This document shows positions 1 through 8,556 of a stretch of 64,000 nucleotides of DNA, in pieces (the stretch's first letter is position 1; each line of letters opens with the position of its first letter). The notes beneath the pieces are model-generated. The model ran no database searches and was not told the origin of the DNA. It worked only from the letters and a program-made list of their open reading frames with translations. This DNA is from Gammaproteobacteria bacterium (GTDB lineage Bacteria > Pseudomonadota > Gammaproteobacteria > GCA-001735895). Location of the stretch: the NCBI GenBank assembly GCA_029862005.1, contig JAOTYD010000008.1, positions 68,472 to 132,471 on the forward strand, given 5' to 3'. The position numbers and the translations under genes were made by a program.

Positions 1-1
1 C

Positions 2-940
2 GATTCACCCGAGGAGATATTCGCCAGTGCCGAATTAATAGTCAAGGTCAAGGAACCGCAGGCCGGGGAGAGAGCGATGTTGCGCGAAGGCCAGGTTCTG
101 TTTACCTATTTGCACCTGGCACCGGATCCGGAGCAGACCAAGGACCTTCTGGCGAGCGGTGCGATTTGTATCGCCTATGAAACCGTTACCTCCCCCCATG
201 GCGGCCTGCCTTTACTGGCGCCGATGTCGAAGGTGGCCGGACGCATGGCGATCCAGGCCGGCGCCTATTGCCTCGAACATCCGCATGGCGGGCTTGGTAT
301 GCTGCTCGGCGGCGTACCCGGCGTCGATCCGACCAAGGTCGTAATCCTGGGGTCCGGTGTGGTCGGTACCCATTCCACCCATATTGCAGTCGGCATGGGC
401 GCCGATGTCTGGGTCCTCGATAGTAATCCCGAGGCGATCGAGAACCACTGGCGACAGTTTGGTCGCAGTACCAATTCGGTATTTTCGACCGATGATGCGA
501 TCGAGCGCCACGTGGTCGAGGCCGACCTGGTGATTGGCGGGGTTTTAATCCCGGGCGCCGAGGCACCCAAGCTGGTTACGGCGCAAATGGTCGAGGATAT
601 GAAGCCCGGTGCGGTCATCGTCGATGTCGCGATCGACCAGGGTGGCTGTTGTGAAACTTCGCGGCCAACCACGCATGCTGATCCGACCTACATCGTCGAT
701 GACGTGGTGCATTACTGCGTCGCCAATATGCCCGGTGGCGTGCCGCGCACGTCGACTTACGCGCTCAATAATGTGACCCTGCCGCATGTCCTCGCACTTG
801 CCAACAAGGGCTATCGGCAGGCGCTCAAGGATGATCGCTGGTTACGTGATGGTTTGAACGTACACAAGGGCAAGATTACCCAGCGTGAGGTGGCTCGAGA
901 TCTCGACTACGACTATCAAGATCCGGAAAGCCTGCTGTAA
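2..940 (+). CDS. ald: Alanine dehydrogenase, 5' end outside the window
   Basis: NAD-dependent alanine dehydrogenase, interconverting L-alanine with pyruvate and ammonia in the cytoplasm. The frame is open from base 2, so the start lies upstream; an ATG at base 77 is internal. The family is about 370 residues, so roughly 60 N-terminal residues are missing. The motif VKVKEPQ carries the substrate-binding Lys and YLHLAPD the catalytic His of the family. A Rossmann glycine motif (GSGVVG) lies near base 352, and the C-terminal part is complete. The stop overlaps the next start (TAATG), so the two genes are probably translationally coupled. Confidence 0.93.
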   Translation, partial: DSPEEIFASAELIVKVKEPQAGERAMLREGQVLFTYLHLAPDPEQTKDLLASGAICIAYETVTSPHGGLPLLAPMSKVAGRMAIQAGAYCLEHPHGGLGMLLGGVPGVDPTKVVILGSGVVGTHSTHIAVGMGADVWVLDSNPEAIENHWRQFGRSTNSVFSTDDAIERHVVEADLVIGGVLIPGAEAPKLVTAQMVEDMKPGAVIVDVAIDQGGCCETSRPTTHADPTYIVDDVVHYCVANMPGGVPRTSTYALNNVTLPHVLALANKGYRQALKDDRWLRDGLNVHKGKITQREVARDLDYDYQDPESLL

Positions 941-1764
941 TGAGCCGGTTTCGCGCAGCATGCGTGCAGAATACCGCGACCCGCGATATAGCGACCAACG
1001 TTGGCTGGGTTTGCAAGCGCATCGACGAGGCTGCTGCTGCGGGCGCTGATTTTATCACGTTGCCTGAAACCGTGGGTTTAATCGAGCCGGTCAATGAACA
1101 GATTCCAGCGTCTACCTACCGCGAAACCGAGGATATCGGCCTGGCTGCCTTTAGAGGGAGGGCAAGTAAGCATGGCGTTACCATCCTGGTCGGTTCGCAG
1201 CTGATACTCGAAGATGGCAAGATATTCAACCGCAGCTTCCTGCTGGACACGACCGGAGAGATTCGCGCCCGTTACGACAAGCTACATATGTTCGATATCG
1301 TACTAAAACACGGGGAGTCCTATCGTGAATCGGATGCCATCGCCCCGGGAGACACAGCGGTCATCGTCGAAACCGAGTGGGGCAAGCTGGGTTTATCGAT
1401 TTGTTATGATCTGCGATTTGGTGCACTTTACCGCGCTTTGGCGCAGGGCGGGGCCGAATTCATCACGATTCCGGCCGCCTTTACGCAAACCACCGGCCAG
1501 GCGCACTGGCATACCCTGGTGCGGGCGCGCGCAATCGAGACCGGTGCGTTTATCATTGCCCCAAACCAGTGTGGACACCATTGCGACAAGCGCTACTCTT
1601 ATGGACATTCGCTAATTGTCGATCCCTGGGGTGAAATCCTGGCGGATGGTGGCGCGGAACCTGGCCTGATTTACGCGGATATCGATCTTGGCCAGGTGCA
1701 AAAAGTACGTGACCGAATCCCTTCCCTGAAAAACGAGCGGCCTTTTACCCTCGAGCAGCAATAG
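940..1764 (+). CDS. Carbon-nitrogen hydrolase, Nit1/Nit2-like amidase
   Basis: Cytoplasmic amidohydrolase of the nitrilase superfamily, 274 residues, full length for the Nit branch. The catalytic triad is visible: Glu43 (LPET), Lys114 (YDKLHMFD) and Cys155 (SICYDLRF). The sequence resembles omega-amidases and deaminated-glutathione amidases more than true nitrilases, but the substrate cannot be read from the sequence. Its ATG overlaps the stop of alanine dehydrogenase, giving a two-gene unit of nitrogen metabolism. Confidence 0.88.
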   Translation: MSRFRAACVQNTATRDIATNVGWVCKRIDEAAAAGADFITLPETVGLIEPVNEQIPASTYRETEDIGLAAFRGRASKHGVTILVGSQLILEDGKIFNRSFLLDTTGEIRARYDKLHMFDIVLKHGESYRESDAIAPGDTAVIVETEWGKLGLSICYDLRFGALYRALAQGGAEFITIPAAFTQTTGQAHWHTLVRARAIETGAFIIAPNQCGHHCDKRYSYGHSLIVDPWGEILADGGAEPGLIYADIDLGQVQKVRDRIPSLKNERPFTLEQQ

Positions 1765-1792
1765 TCAAGCTGTCATTCACACGTAAGCGGCC

Positions 1793-1808
1793 CCCCGCGT
1801 ACGCGGGG
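1793..1808. terminator. GC-rich perfect palindrome, possible terminator
   Basis: CCCCGCGT followed directly by ACGCGGGG, a perfect 16-base palindrome 29 bases after the amidase stop. No T-run follows, so it is not a classical intrinsic terminator. It could act as an mRNA 3' end stabiliser. Confidence 0.3.
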
Positions 1809-1887
1809 TTGGCGTCCCGGCATCATTCGTGGTTCGGCTATACGAGCAGCTGCGATGCGACGACCAGCCGGATGACTGATATTCTTA

Positions 1888-1958
1888 CAAAGGCGGATGG
1901 AAAAAATTTTTGACGGGCAAAAATGTATTCCGCCCGCTGTGACCGGCGTGCTGGCGTT
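1888..1958. repeat. Hairpin repeat, copy A, upstream of the FDH operon
   Basis: Aligns without gaps to 13536-13606 at about 58 of 71 bases by hand count. The core is TTTTTGACGGGCAAAAATG. The left arm (about 1893-1912) and right arm (about 1918-1937) form a stem of about 20 pairs with three mismatches, and the loop is ACGGG. Relative to copy B at least one stem pair changes from C-G to T-A, so pairing is kept. Confidence 0.7.
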
Positions 1959-2041
1959 ACCAGGATCGGTAATACTTGATAGGAGGGAGAGGAAGCATTG
2001 ATTTTACAGGCGGTATGACTTGCGCTTTGACAGCATAGCTG

Positions 2042-2050
2042 TGGTATAAC
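2042..2050 (+). promoter_or_regulatory. Extended -10 promoter candidate for the FDH operon
   Basis: TGGTATAAC fits the extended -10 pattern (TG, one base, then TATAAC). It lies 35 bases before the first ATG, within GCTGTGGTATAA. A nearly identical element (GCTGTGGTATGA) precedes the DUF3144 gene at 13673. No good -35 is seen; TTGACA at 2027 is too close. Confidence 0.4.
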
Positions 2051-2084
2051 TGGGGGTCCTATTAAGACGATATTACTGTTAGCG

Positions 2085-2618
2085 ATGGAAAAAATGGATC
2101 TGGAAGACTTCGACCAGGAGCTTCCCGACCGCATGAACCTCGCGGTGATCATGGAAAAACAGCCCTCGACACACCCCTGGGCGGAGTTTCGCTACGATGC
2201 GATCGGGGTTGTTGTGCACGACGGCGAAGAAAAATCGGTATCCCGGATTTACCAGGATGGCGAGGTCGAGCATTTCCTCGTCACTGGTCTGGATCTGCAG
2301 TTGCATCTCGACGAATGCGAAAGTTACTACCACAACCTGATGTCGCCCGAACCGGGTTGTTTCATCGTTGCCGATCAGCCCGATACCAGTGACGAAATGC
2401 CAATACCCTACCTGGTTTCGCTAAGTTTCGACGAGGTTCACGCCTACCTCGAAGGAGACGAACAGATTTACTCGGTGCCGATTCCGCCGCAACTTTACCG
2501 CTGGGCAGAAGCCTACGTATTGACACACTATGTCGCGATCAAGAAAACCAAGCGCAAGCTTAAAAACTGGCACCAAACGGAAAAGCCCGGAACGACCTCC
2601 GGGGGCAACCGGTCATGA
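2085..2618 (+). CDS. DUF3305 protein, first gene of the FDH operon
   Basis: Cytoplasmic protein of 177 residues matching the DUF3305 pattern. It has an N-terminal strand (LAVIMEKQ), a central YYHNLMSPEPGCFIV block, and a C-terminal block with PIPPQLYRWAEAYVLTHY. Members sit next to DUF3306 and formate dehydrogenase genes in many Proteobacteria. A role in assembly or maturation is inferred from context and no activity is known to me. A second ATG at 2094 is an alternative start; neither has a strong ribosome site. The stop overlaps the next start by four bases. Confidence 0.8.
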   Translation: MEKMDLEDFDQELPDRMNLAVIMEKQPSTHPWAEFRYDAIGVVVHDGEEKSVSRIYQDGEVEHFLVTGLDLQLHLDECESYYHNLMSPEPGCFIVADQPDTSDEMPIPYLVSLSFDEVHAYLEGDEQIYSVPIPPQLYRWAEAYVLTHYVAIKKTKRKLKNWHQTEKPGTTSGGNRS

Positions 2619-3205
2619 CCGAGGACAGCAAAGAGTCGGTTTTACTGCGCTGGTCGCGGCGCAAGCAGGAGGCCGTGCAGAGCACCACCGGCGTCGGCGA
2701 AGACGAACCGAAAGAAACACAGGCCAGCCTTGACACCACAGCATCAACCGAGACCGAGACAGCCCCGGTACTGACCGATGCCGACATGCCGCCCATCGAA
2801 TCGCTGGATGAAAACTCCGATTTCAGTGGCTTCATGTCGGAAGGCGTCAGTGACGAACTGCGCAACCTCGCGTTACGCAAGCTTTTCAAAGCGCCGGTTT
2901 TCAATATTCGTGACGGCCTCGACGAGTATGACGAAGACTATACCTTTTTCGAGAAACTCGGCGACGTGGTTACCTGTGATATGAAACACCATATCGAAAT
3001 GAAAGAGCAAGAGGAACGCGAAGCCCGGGCGCTGGCAGCCGAACAGGATGCCGAAGGTGAGATAGAGGCCATGGAAGCAATTGAGGATGACGAAGATCTT
3101 GAGGCCATGGAACGCATCGAGGATGCCGATATCGCTGATAAGAAGTCCGAAATCGTATCAAATGCCGACCTGCAACCCGAAAATAACCAAAGTGCGGACA
3201 AATGA
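2615..3205 (+). CDS. DUF3306 protein with acidic C-terminal tail
   Basis: 196 residues. The N-terminus has the family signature LLRWSRRKQEA. The middle has SDELRNLALRKLFKAPVFNI followed by a DGLDEYDEDY segment. The last ~65 residues are very rich in Glu and Asp and are probably disordered or helical. ATGA-type overlaps with DUF3305 (before) and the polyferredoxin (after) suggest stoichiometric synthesis. Known from the family: co-occurrence with formate dehydrogenase loci. Its role in enzyme maturation or Fe-S delivery is inference. Confidence 0.8.
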   Translation: MTEDSKESVLLRWSRRKQEAVQSTTGVGEDEPKETQASLDTTASTETETAPVLTDADMPPIESLDENSDFSGFMSEGVSDELRNLALRKLFKAPVFNIRDGLDEYDEDYTFFEKLGDVVTCDMKHHIEMKEQEEREARALAAEQDAEGEIEAMEAIEDDEDLEAMERIEDADIADKKSEIVSNADLQPENNQSADK

Positions 3206-4767
3206 GTAACATCGATGCGCGAAATCAGGCGCTAAAGTCGCGTGATGCTTATGAATTCGAGCCGACCAGCCTGGTGTCATACCAGTCTTCCGGCAAGATA
3301 ATCGCGCTCGGTGACGACGAGGCCCTGCAAAAATGCGCTGAATTACCGGAAACGCTCGCTATAGACAGGATTTCGACCGCTGCTGGCGGGATCCGGATCG
3401 ACGGCTATCTCGGCGCTTTTGTTGTCAGCGTAAACGATCAGAAAGGTAACCCGGTGGCCCACCAGGGCGACGCGATTCTCGATCTGAATGAAACGCCATT
3501 GCTGGCGCGGGAAATGCTGCCCCCGGGATATTTCCATGTGCCTGCGCGGGACTGGGGCAAACCAGAGCTGGTAGACGAACTGGCTGACTTGCCGGGCGAG
3601 TTTCAAAAACCCAAGTATTTCGATTATGACGCGTCGATTTGCGCGCACGGCGTGAATGGCAAGATTGCGTGCCGGCAATGTATCGACGCCTGCCCGGCGG
3701 AAGCGATCCAGAGCCTGGTGGACCGGATCGAGGTCAATCCTTACCTGTGCCAGGGTGGCGGCAGTTGCACCACGGTTTGCCCGTCGGGTGCGATCCGTTA
3801 CCTGTACCCGACCCTGCGCGACAATGGCAAGCGCATGCGCGACATGCTCAGGATTTACCAGGAGCAGGGCGGCAGTCGCCCCATTATTTTGTTCCATAGC
3901 GAGAGTTACTCGCCCGAAATGTACCTGCAGCACTATGACAACCTGTTGCCGCTCGAGGTCGAGGAGCTAGGCAGCGTTGGCATGGATTTGTGCCTGTCGG
4001 CACTGGCCTATGGTGCCATGCAGGTGGTGCTGTACGTCGATGAGCAGGTGCCGGGGAGTACCCGGGCCAGCCTTGCGGCCCAGGTCGAATGGAGCGAGGC
4101 GCTGCTGGTCGGTGTCGGGATGGATGGAGCCTGCATTTCGCTTTGTACCGCTGATGCGCCACTGCCGGAAATCGAAGTCGCGCAAAATGTCGAGATGGCG
4201 ATACACGATGTGCCCCCGGGTAAGCGCAATGCGATATACCAGGCGCTCGATCATCTCGTAACAAGCCTGAAGCCTGCACCGGACCAGGTTGAGCTGCCAG
4301 CATCAGCACCCTTTGGTGAAGCCGCTATCGATGCCGCAAAGTGCACGCTGTGCATGGCCTGCGTGGGGTCCTGCCCGGGCCGAGCGCTGCAGGATGGTAC
4401 CAACCGCGAAGTGCCCGAGGTTTTTTTCATCGAAAGCAACTGCCTGCAGTGTGGCGCCTGCGTGCAAACCTGCCCGGAGGACGCGATAAGCCTGCAACCC
4501 AGGCTGCTGTTTGATCATGAAACGCGAAACCGGGCGCGTGCCCTCAACAGTGACACACCGTTCGTGTGCATTGCCTGTGGCAAGCCGTTTGCATCCACCT
4601 CGGTAATTCACAAGATGCTGGAAAAACTGAAGGATCACCATATGTTTGGCAGTCAACGTGCGCTTGATCGATTGAAGATGTGTGACAATTGCCGCGTGGT
4701 CGATATCGTTCAGGATCCCGATGCGATGGGTGGACAGTTTGATCCGCAAAAGGGCTTTCGTCAGTAA
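3202..4767 (+). CDS. Multi-cluster 4Fe-4S protein of the FDH locus
   Basis: 521-residue cytoplasmic Fe-S protein. Two [4Fe-4S] motifs lie at about residues 147-195 (CRQCIDACP; CTTVCP). Two more lie at about 381-430 (CTLCMACVGSCP; CLQCGACVQTCP). A C-terminal CIAC/CDNC pair (about 456 and 494) may bind zinc or another cluster. The segment between the ferredoxin pairs has no motif I can name. Proteins of this type accompany DUF3305/3306 and TorD upstream of fdh genes and are thought to serve enzyme assembly or electron supply. It starts inside the DUF3306 stop region. Confidence 0.82.
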   Translation: MSNIDARNQALKSRDAYEFEPTSLVSYQSSGKIIALGDDEALQKCAELPETLAIDRISTAAGGIRIDGYLGAFVVSVNDQKGNPVAHQGDAILDLNETPLLAREMLPPGYFHVPARDWGKPELVDELADLPGEFQKPKYFDYDASICAHGVNGKIACRQCIDACPAEAIQSLVDRIEVNPYLCQGGGSCTTVCPSGAIRYLYPTLRDNGKRMRDMLRIYQEQGGSRPIILFHSESYSPEMYLQHYDNLLPLEVEELGSVGMDLCLSALAYGAMQVVLYVDEQVPGSTRASLAAQVEWSEALLVGVGMDGACISLCTADAPLPEIEVAQNVEMAIHDVPPGKRNAIYQALDHLVTSLKPAPDQVELPASAPFGEAAIDAAKCTLCMACVGSCPGRALQDGTNREVPEVFFIESNCLQCGACVQTCPEDAISLQPRLLFDHETRNRARALNSDTPFVCIACGKPFASTSVIHKMLEKLKDHHMFGSQRALDRLKMCDNCRVVDIVQDPDAMGGQFDPQKGFRQ

Positions 4768-4787
4768 TCCGTCGTGATGAACTAACC

Positions 4788-5390
4788 ATGTCAACCACCG
4801 GCGAACCAACGATCGAACCGGAACAGCGTTACCGGGCATCGGCCTATGCGTTGCTGGCGGCCTTGCTGAGGGCACCGCCGGAGCAGGCCTTGCTGGATCA
4901 CGTGGTGGAGCTGTCACCGGAAAGTGACCCTGAATCCGATGAACTCTCGCTGGCAATGGCAGAGCTCGCAGGCGCTGCCCAGAAGGTGCGTCCGGCCGAC
5001 CTGGAAGATGAATACAACCGCCTCTTTATCGGCCTTGGCGGGGGTGAAGTCGTTCCCTACGGATCCTGGTACCTGACCGGTTACCTGATGGAACAACCGC
5101 TGAGTGATTTGCGTGATGACCTGCGTGCGCTCGGTTTTGAGCGCAATCCGGATGTTAGTGAGCCAGAGGACCACGCTGCCGCGATCTTCGAGGTATTTTC
5201 CGTCATGATCACAGACTCGGTAGATCTCGAGCGTCAGCGAGCATTTTTCGAAAGGCACATGAAAAGCTGGATATCGCGCTTTTTTGACGATCTGAGCGAG
5301 GCGAAATCGGCAGATTTTTATGGATTCGTGGCGCGATTTGGAGTAGCCTTCTATAGTTTGGAAAAAACTTACCTATCTATGCAGATATAA
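4788..5390 (+). CDS. TorD/DmsD-family molybdoenzyme chaperone
   Basis: 200 residues, all-helical TorD-like chaperone. These proteins bind the Tat leader of a molybdoenzyme and hold it until cofactor is inserted. Seen: the family core EYNRLFIGLGGGEVVPYGSW at about residues 74-93, and a C-terminal region with SRFFDDLSEA. It is placed directly before the Tat-signal proteins of the operon, so its client is most likely the catalytic subunit at 5655. No strong ribosome site precedes the ATG. Confidence 0.88.
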   Translation: MSTTGEPTIEPEQRYRASAYALLAALLRAPPEQALLDHVVELSPESDPESDELSLAMAELAGAAQKVRPADLEDEYNRLFIGLGGGEVVPYGSWYLTGYLMEQPLSDLRDDLRALGFERNPDVSEPEDHAAAIFEVFSVMITDSVDLERQRAFFERHMKSWISRFFDDLSEAKSADFYGFVARFGVAFYSLEKTYLSMQI

Positions 5391-5434
5391 CATTATAACG
5401 ATTGAACTCTAAGAACCCTGTGGAGGAGAAAGAC

Positions 5435-5638
5435 GTGAAATACAACAGTCAACCGAAGGATCAGGAACGCAGAGCATTTATCAAAAAGTCCACGTTAGCC
5501 GGAGCGGCCGTGGCAGCCACGACGATGGCCGGCAGCGCCGTCGCCCAAGTCAGCGATGAAACCACCGAAAAACCAGTCCAGAAGGGTTACCAGTTAACCT
5601 CGCACGTCCTCGACTATTACAAGTCAGCTGGCATTTAA
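5435..5638 (+). CDS. Small Tat-signal protein of the formate dehydrogenase region
   Basis: 67 residues using the GTG start at 5435, chosen because GGAGGAG lies six bases upstream; an earlier in-frame TTG at 5402 lacks one. A twin-arginine motif (RRAFIKK) and a hydrophobic Ala-rich stretch ending AVAQ mark it for export, leaving about 30 mature residues ending in LDYYKSAGI. It matches the short Tat-signal proteins encoded just before fdhA in many proteobacterial FDH operons. The role is unknown; it could be an assembly factor or a small structural subunit. Confidence 0.8.
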   Translation: MKYNSQPKDQERRAFIKKSTLAGAAVAATTMAGSAVAQVSDETTEKPVQKGYQLTSHVLDYYKSAGI

Positions 5639-5654
5639 CCTGGGGAGGAAGCAC

Positions 5655-8543
5655 ATGAAAAAATTAATCAAATCATCGTCCAGCGTCGATAAATCAAAAG
5701 TCGCCAGGCCTTGCAAGTCGGTGCCCGGGGCAATTAGTCGTCGTACCTTCTTAAGAAATTCGAGCCTGATGGCGGGTGGCGCGGCGCTCGCGACCACGGT
5801 GTCGCCGGTGATGATGAAAAAAGCCGATGCGGCGGTTGCGGCCGGCGGTAAAATCGAACAAGTCAAGACGATTTGCACGCATTGCTCGGTTGGTTGCGGC
5901 ATTATCGCGGAAGTTCAAAACGGCGTCTGGACAGGGCAGGAGCCGGCTTTCGATCATCCTTTCAATAAGGGCGCGCACTGCGCCAAGGGTGCGTCGATCC
6001 GTGAACACGGGCATGGCCCACGTCGCCTCAAGTATCCAACCAAGCTGGTTGACGGGAAATGGAAAAAGATTTCCTGGGACGAGGCGATCAATGAAATCGG
6101 CGACAAGATGCTCGAAATTCGTGACAAGTCGGGTCCCGATTCGGTGTTCTGGCTGGGTTCTGCCAAGCACAGCAACGAGCAGGCTTACCTGTTCCGCAAG
6201 TTCGCGGCCATGTGGGGCACCAATAATGTCGACCACCAGGCGCGTATCTGTCATTCGACCACGGTTGCCGGGGTAGCAAATACCTGGGGCTACGGTGCGA
6301 TGACGAATTCCTACAATGATATCCATCATTCCAAGGCAATATTATTGATCGGTTCCAACCCGACCGAAGCGCACCCGGTCGCGTTGCAGCATATCTTCAA
6401 GGCCAAGGAAGAAAACAATGCGCCGGTGATCGTCATTGATCCGCGCTTCACCCGTACCGCAGCGCACGCCAATCACTATCTCAAGATTCGTCCCGGCACC
6501 GACGTGGCGATTATCTGGGGCATGATGTGGCATATCTTCGAAAACGGCTGGGAAGACAAGGAATTTATCCGCCAGCGGGTTTACGGCATGGATGACGTCA
6601 TGAAGGAAGTCAAGAAGTGGAACCCGGCCGAAGTCGAACGCGTTAGCGGTGTGCCGGAAGACCAGGTTTATGCAGCCACCAAGGCGATGGCGGATAACCG
6701 TCCCGGCACCTTCATCTGGTGCATGGGCGGTACCCAGCACACTATCGGTAACAACAATACCCGTGCTTATTGTGCGTTCCAGCTGGCGCTCGGTAACATG
6801 GGCGTCTCGGGTGGCGGCGCCAATATATTCCGCGGCCACGACAATGTCCAAGGGGCCACCGATCTCGGTGTACTTTCCAACACCCTGCCCGGGTACTACG
6901 GTCTTTCCGCGGGTTCGTGGAAGCACTGGTCGCGCGTCTGGGACCTCGACTACGAATGGATCAAGGGCCAGTTCGATAGCGGTAGCTACGAGCAGAGCAA
7001 GGGTAAAGATGTCCCGGTCATGAATACCAAGGGAATTCCGGTATCACGCTGGATCGACGGCGTGCTCGAAGACAAGGCAAACATTGCCCAGAAAGATAAC
7101 CTGAGGGCAATGTTCTTCTGGGGTCACGCGCCCAACAGCCAGACTCGCGGCGTCGAGCAGAAAAAGGCGATGGAAAAGCTCGAGATGATGGTCATCGTCG
7201 ATCCTTATCCGACCGCATCAGCGGTAATGCCGGACCGTAAAGACGGAATCTACCTGCTGCCGGCATCGACGCAGATGGAAACCTACGGTTCGGTGACAGC
7301 TTCCAACCGCTCGTTCCAGTGGCGTTCGAAAGTCATCGAGCCACTGTTCGAGTCACTGCCAGATCAAACCATTATGTACAAACTGGCGAAAAAACTGGGT
7401 CTGGCCGATCAACTGTTCAAGAACATCAAAGTCAACGGCGAGGAACCACTGGTTGAAGACATCCTGCGCGAAATCAATCGCGGCATGTGGACCATCGGTT
7501 ACACCGGCCAGAGCCCGGAACGTCTGAAGAAGCACCAGGAGAACTGGGGCACCTTCGATTACGACACCCTGAAAGCCGAAGGCGGTCCCGCCGACGGCGA
7601 CTACTACGGCCTGCCATGGCCTTCATGGGGACCCCCGGAAATGAACCATCCGGGTACGCCGAACCTGTATGACACCTCCAAGAACGTGGCGGATGGTGGT
7701 TTGACTTTCCGCGCCCGCTTCGGGGTAGAACGTAACGGAACCAACCTGCTTGCAGAAGGTTCTTATGGTAAAGGTTCTGATATCAAAGATGGTTATCCTG
7801 AATTCAGCGCCGATGTTTTGAAGAAACTGGGCTGGTGGGATGACCTGACCGCGGCAGAAAAGAAGGCGGCCGAGGGCAAGAACTGGAAAACCGACCTGTC
7901 CGGCGGCATTCAGCGGGTCGCAATCAAGCACGGCTGTTCGCCGTTCGGAAACGCCAAGGCCCGAGCGATGGTCTGGACCTTCCCGGATCCGGTGCCCATT
8001 CATCGCGAGCCGTTATACACGTCGCGACGTGACCTGGTCGAGAAGTACCCGACCTACGAGGATCGCAAGTCGTTCTGGCGCCTGCCGACGCGTTACAAGT
8101 CGATCCAGGCCACCGATTTCAGCAAGGATTATCCGATAATCCTAACCTCCGGACGACTGGTCGAGTACGAGGGCGGTGGCGACGAAACCCGCTCCAACGC
8201 CTGGCTGGCCGAATTGCAGCAGGACATGTTCGTGGAAATCCATCCACGTGATGCCAACAACGCCGGCATCAAGGATGGCGACGATGTCTGGGTCGAAGGC
8301 GCCGAAAAGGCCAAGGTCAAGGTCAAGGCGATGGTAACGCGCCGGGTTGGTTCCGGGGTCGCTTTCATGCCGTTCCACTTTGCCGGGCATATGCAAGGCG
8401 AGAACCTGCTGGATAAATACCCGGAAGGCGCGGCACCCTACATCCTGGGTGAAGCGGCCAATACGGCATTTACTTATGGCTACGATTCGGTGACGCAGAT
8501 GCAGGAATCGAAATGCAGCCTTTGTCGCATTACGAAAGCTTAA
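5655..8543 (+). CDS. fdhA: Formate dehydrogenase catalytic subunit (Cys type, exported)
   Basis: 962-residue molybdopterin oxidoreductase that oxidises formate to CO2 in the periplasm. It has a Tat signal (SRRTFLRNSS). A [4Fe-4S] site follows: CTHCSVGC from Cys74, with the fourth Cys near 109. The active-site segment QARICHSTT places Cys199 (TGT) where Sec enzymes have U. A C-terminal molybdopterin dinucleotide-binding region (ILTSGRLVEYEGGG onward) completes it. The length fits FDH3/FDH-N type subunits. A strong GGAGG precedes the start. Mo versus W cannot be decided. Confidence 0.95.
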   Translation: MKKLIKSSSSVDKSKVARPCKSVPGAISRRTFLRNSSLMAGGAALATTVSPVMMKKADAAVAAGGKIEQVKTICTHCSVGCGIIAEVQNGVWTGQEPAFDHPFNKGAHCAKGASIREHGHGPRRLKYPTKLVDGKWKKISWDEAINEIGDKMLEIRDKSGPDSVFWLGSAKHSNEQAYLFRKFAAMWGTNNVDHQARICHSTTVAGVANTWGYGAMTNSYNDIHHSKAILLIGSNPTEAHPVALQHIFKAKEENNAPVIVIDPRFTRTAAHANHYLKIRPGTDVAIIWGMMWHIFENGWEDKEFIRQRVYGMDDVMKEVKKWNPAEVERVSGVPEDQVYAATKAMADNRPGTFIWCMGGTQHTIGNNNTRAYCAFQLALGNMGVSGGGANIFRGHDNVQGATDLGVLSNTLPGYYGLSAGSWKHWSRVWDLDYEWIKGQFDSGSYEQSKGKDVPVMNTKGIPVSRWIDGVLEDKANIAQKDNLRAMFFWGHAPNSQTRGVEQKKAMEKLEMMVIVDPYPTASAVMPDRKDGIYLLPASTQMETYGSVTASNRSFQWRSKVIEPLFESLPDQTIMYKLAKKLGLADQLFKNIKVNGEEPLVEDILREINRGMWTIGYTGQSPERLKKHQENWGTFDYDTLKAEGGPADGDYYGLPWPSWGPPEMNHPGTPNLYDTSKNVADGGLTFRARFGVERNGTNLLAEGSYGKGSDIKDGYPEFSADVLKKLGWWDDLTAAEKKAAEGKNWKTDLSGGIQRVAIKHGCSPFGNAKARAMVWTFPDPVPIHREPLYTSRRDLVEKYPTYEDRKSFWRLPTRYKSIQATDFSKDYPIILTSGRLVEYEGGGDETRSNAWLAELQQDMFVEIHPRDANNAGIKDGDDVWVEGAEKAKVKVKAMVTRRVGSGVAFMPFHFAGHMQGENLLDKYPEGAAPYILGEAANTAFTYGYDSVTQMQESKCSLCRITKA

Positions 8544-8556
8544 GGGGGATTGAAAA

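Larger units (their letters stand above)
1765..2084. other. Intergenic region of 320 bases before the FDH operon
   Basis: No convincing gene. It holds a GC-rich palindrome (1793-1808), one copy of a hairpin repeat shared with the far end of the FDH operon (1888-1958), and an extended -10 promoter candidate (2042-2050). A 104-codon minus-strand frame crosses it, but that frame runs through the hairpin and into the next gene and is not credible. Confidence 0.6.

Noticed and set aside
1838-2152. Minus-strand frame of 104 codons before the FDH operon
   Set aside because: It runs through a structured repeat and the promoter region, has no recognisable domain and overlaps the DUF3305 start.
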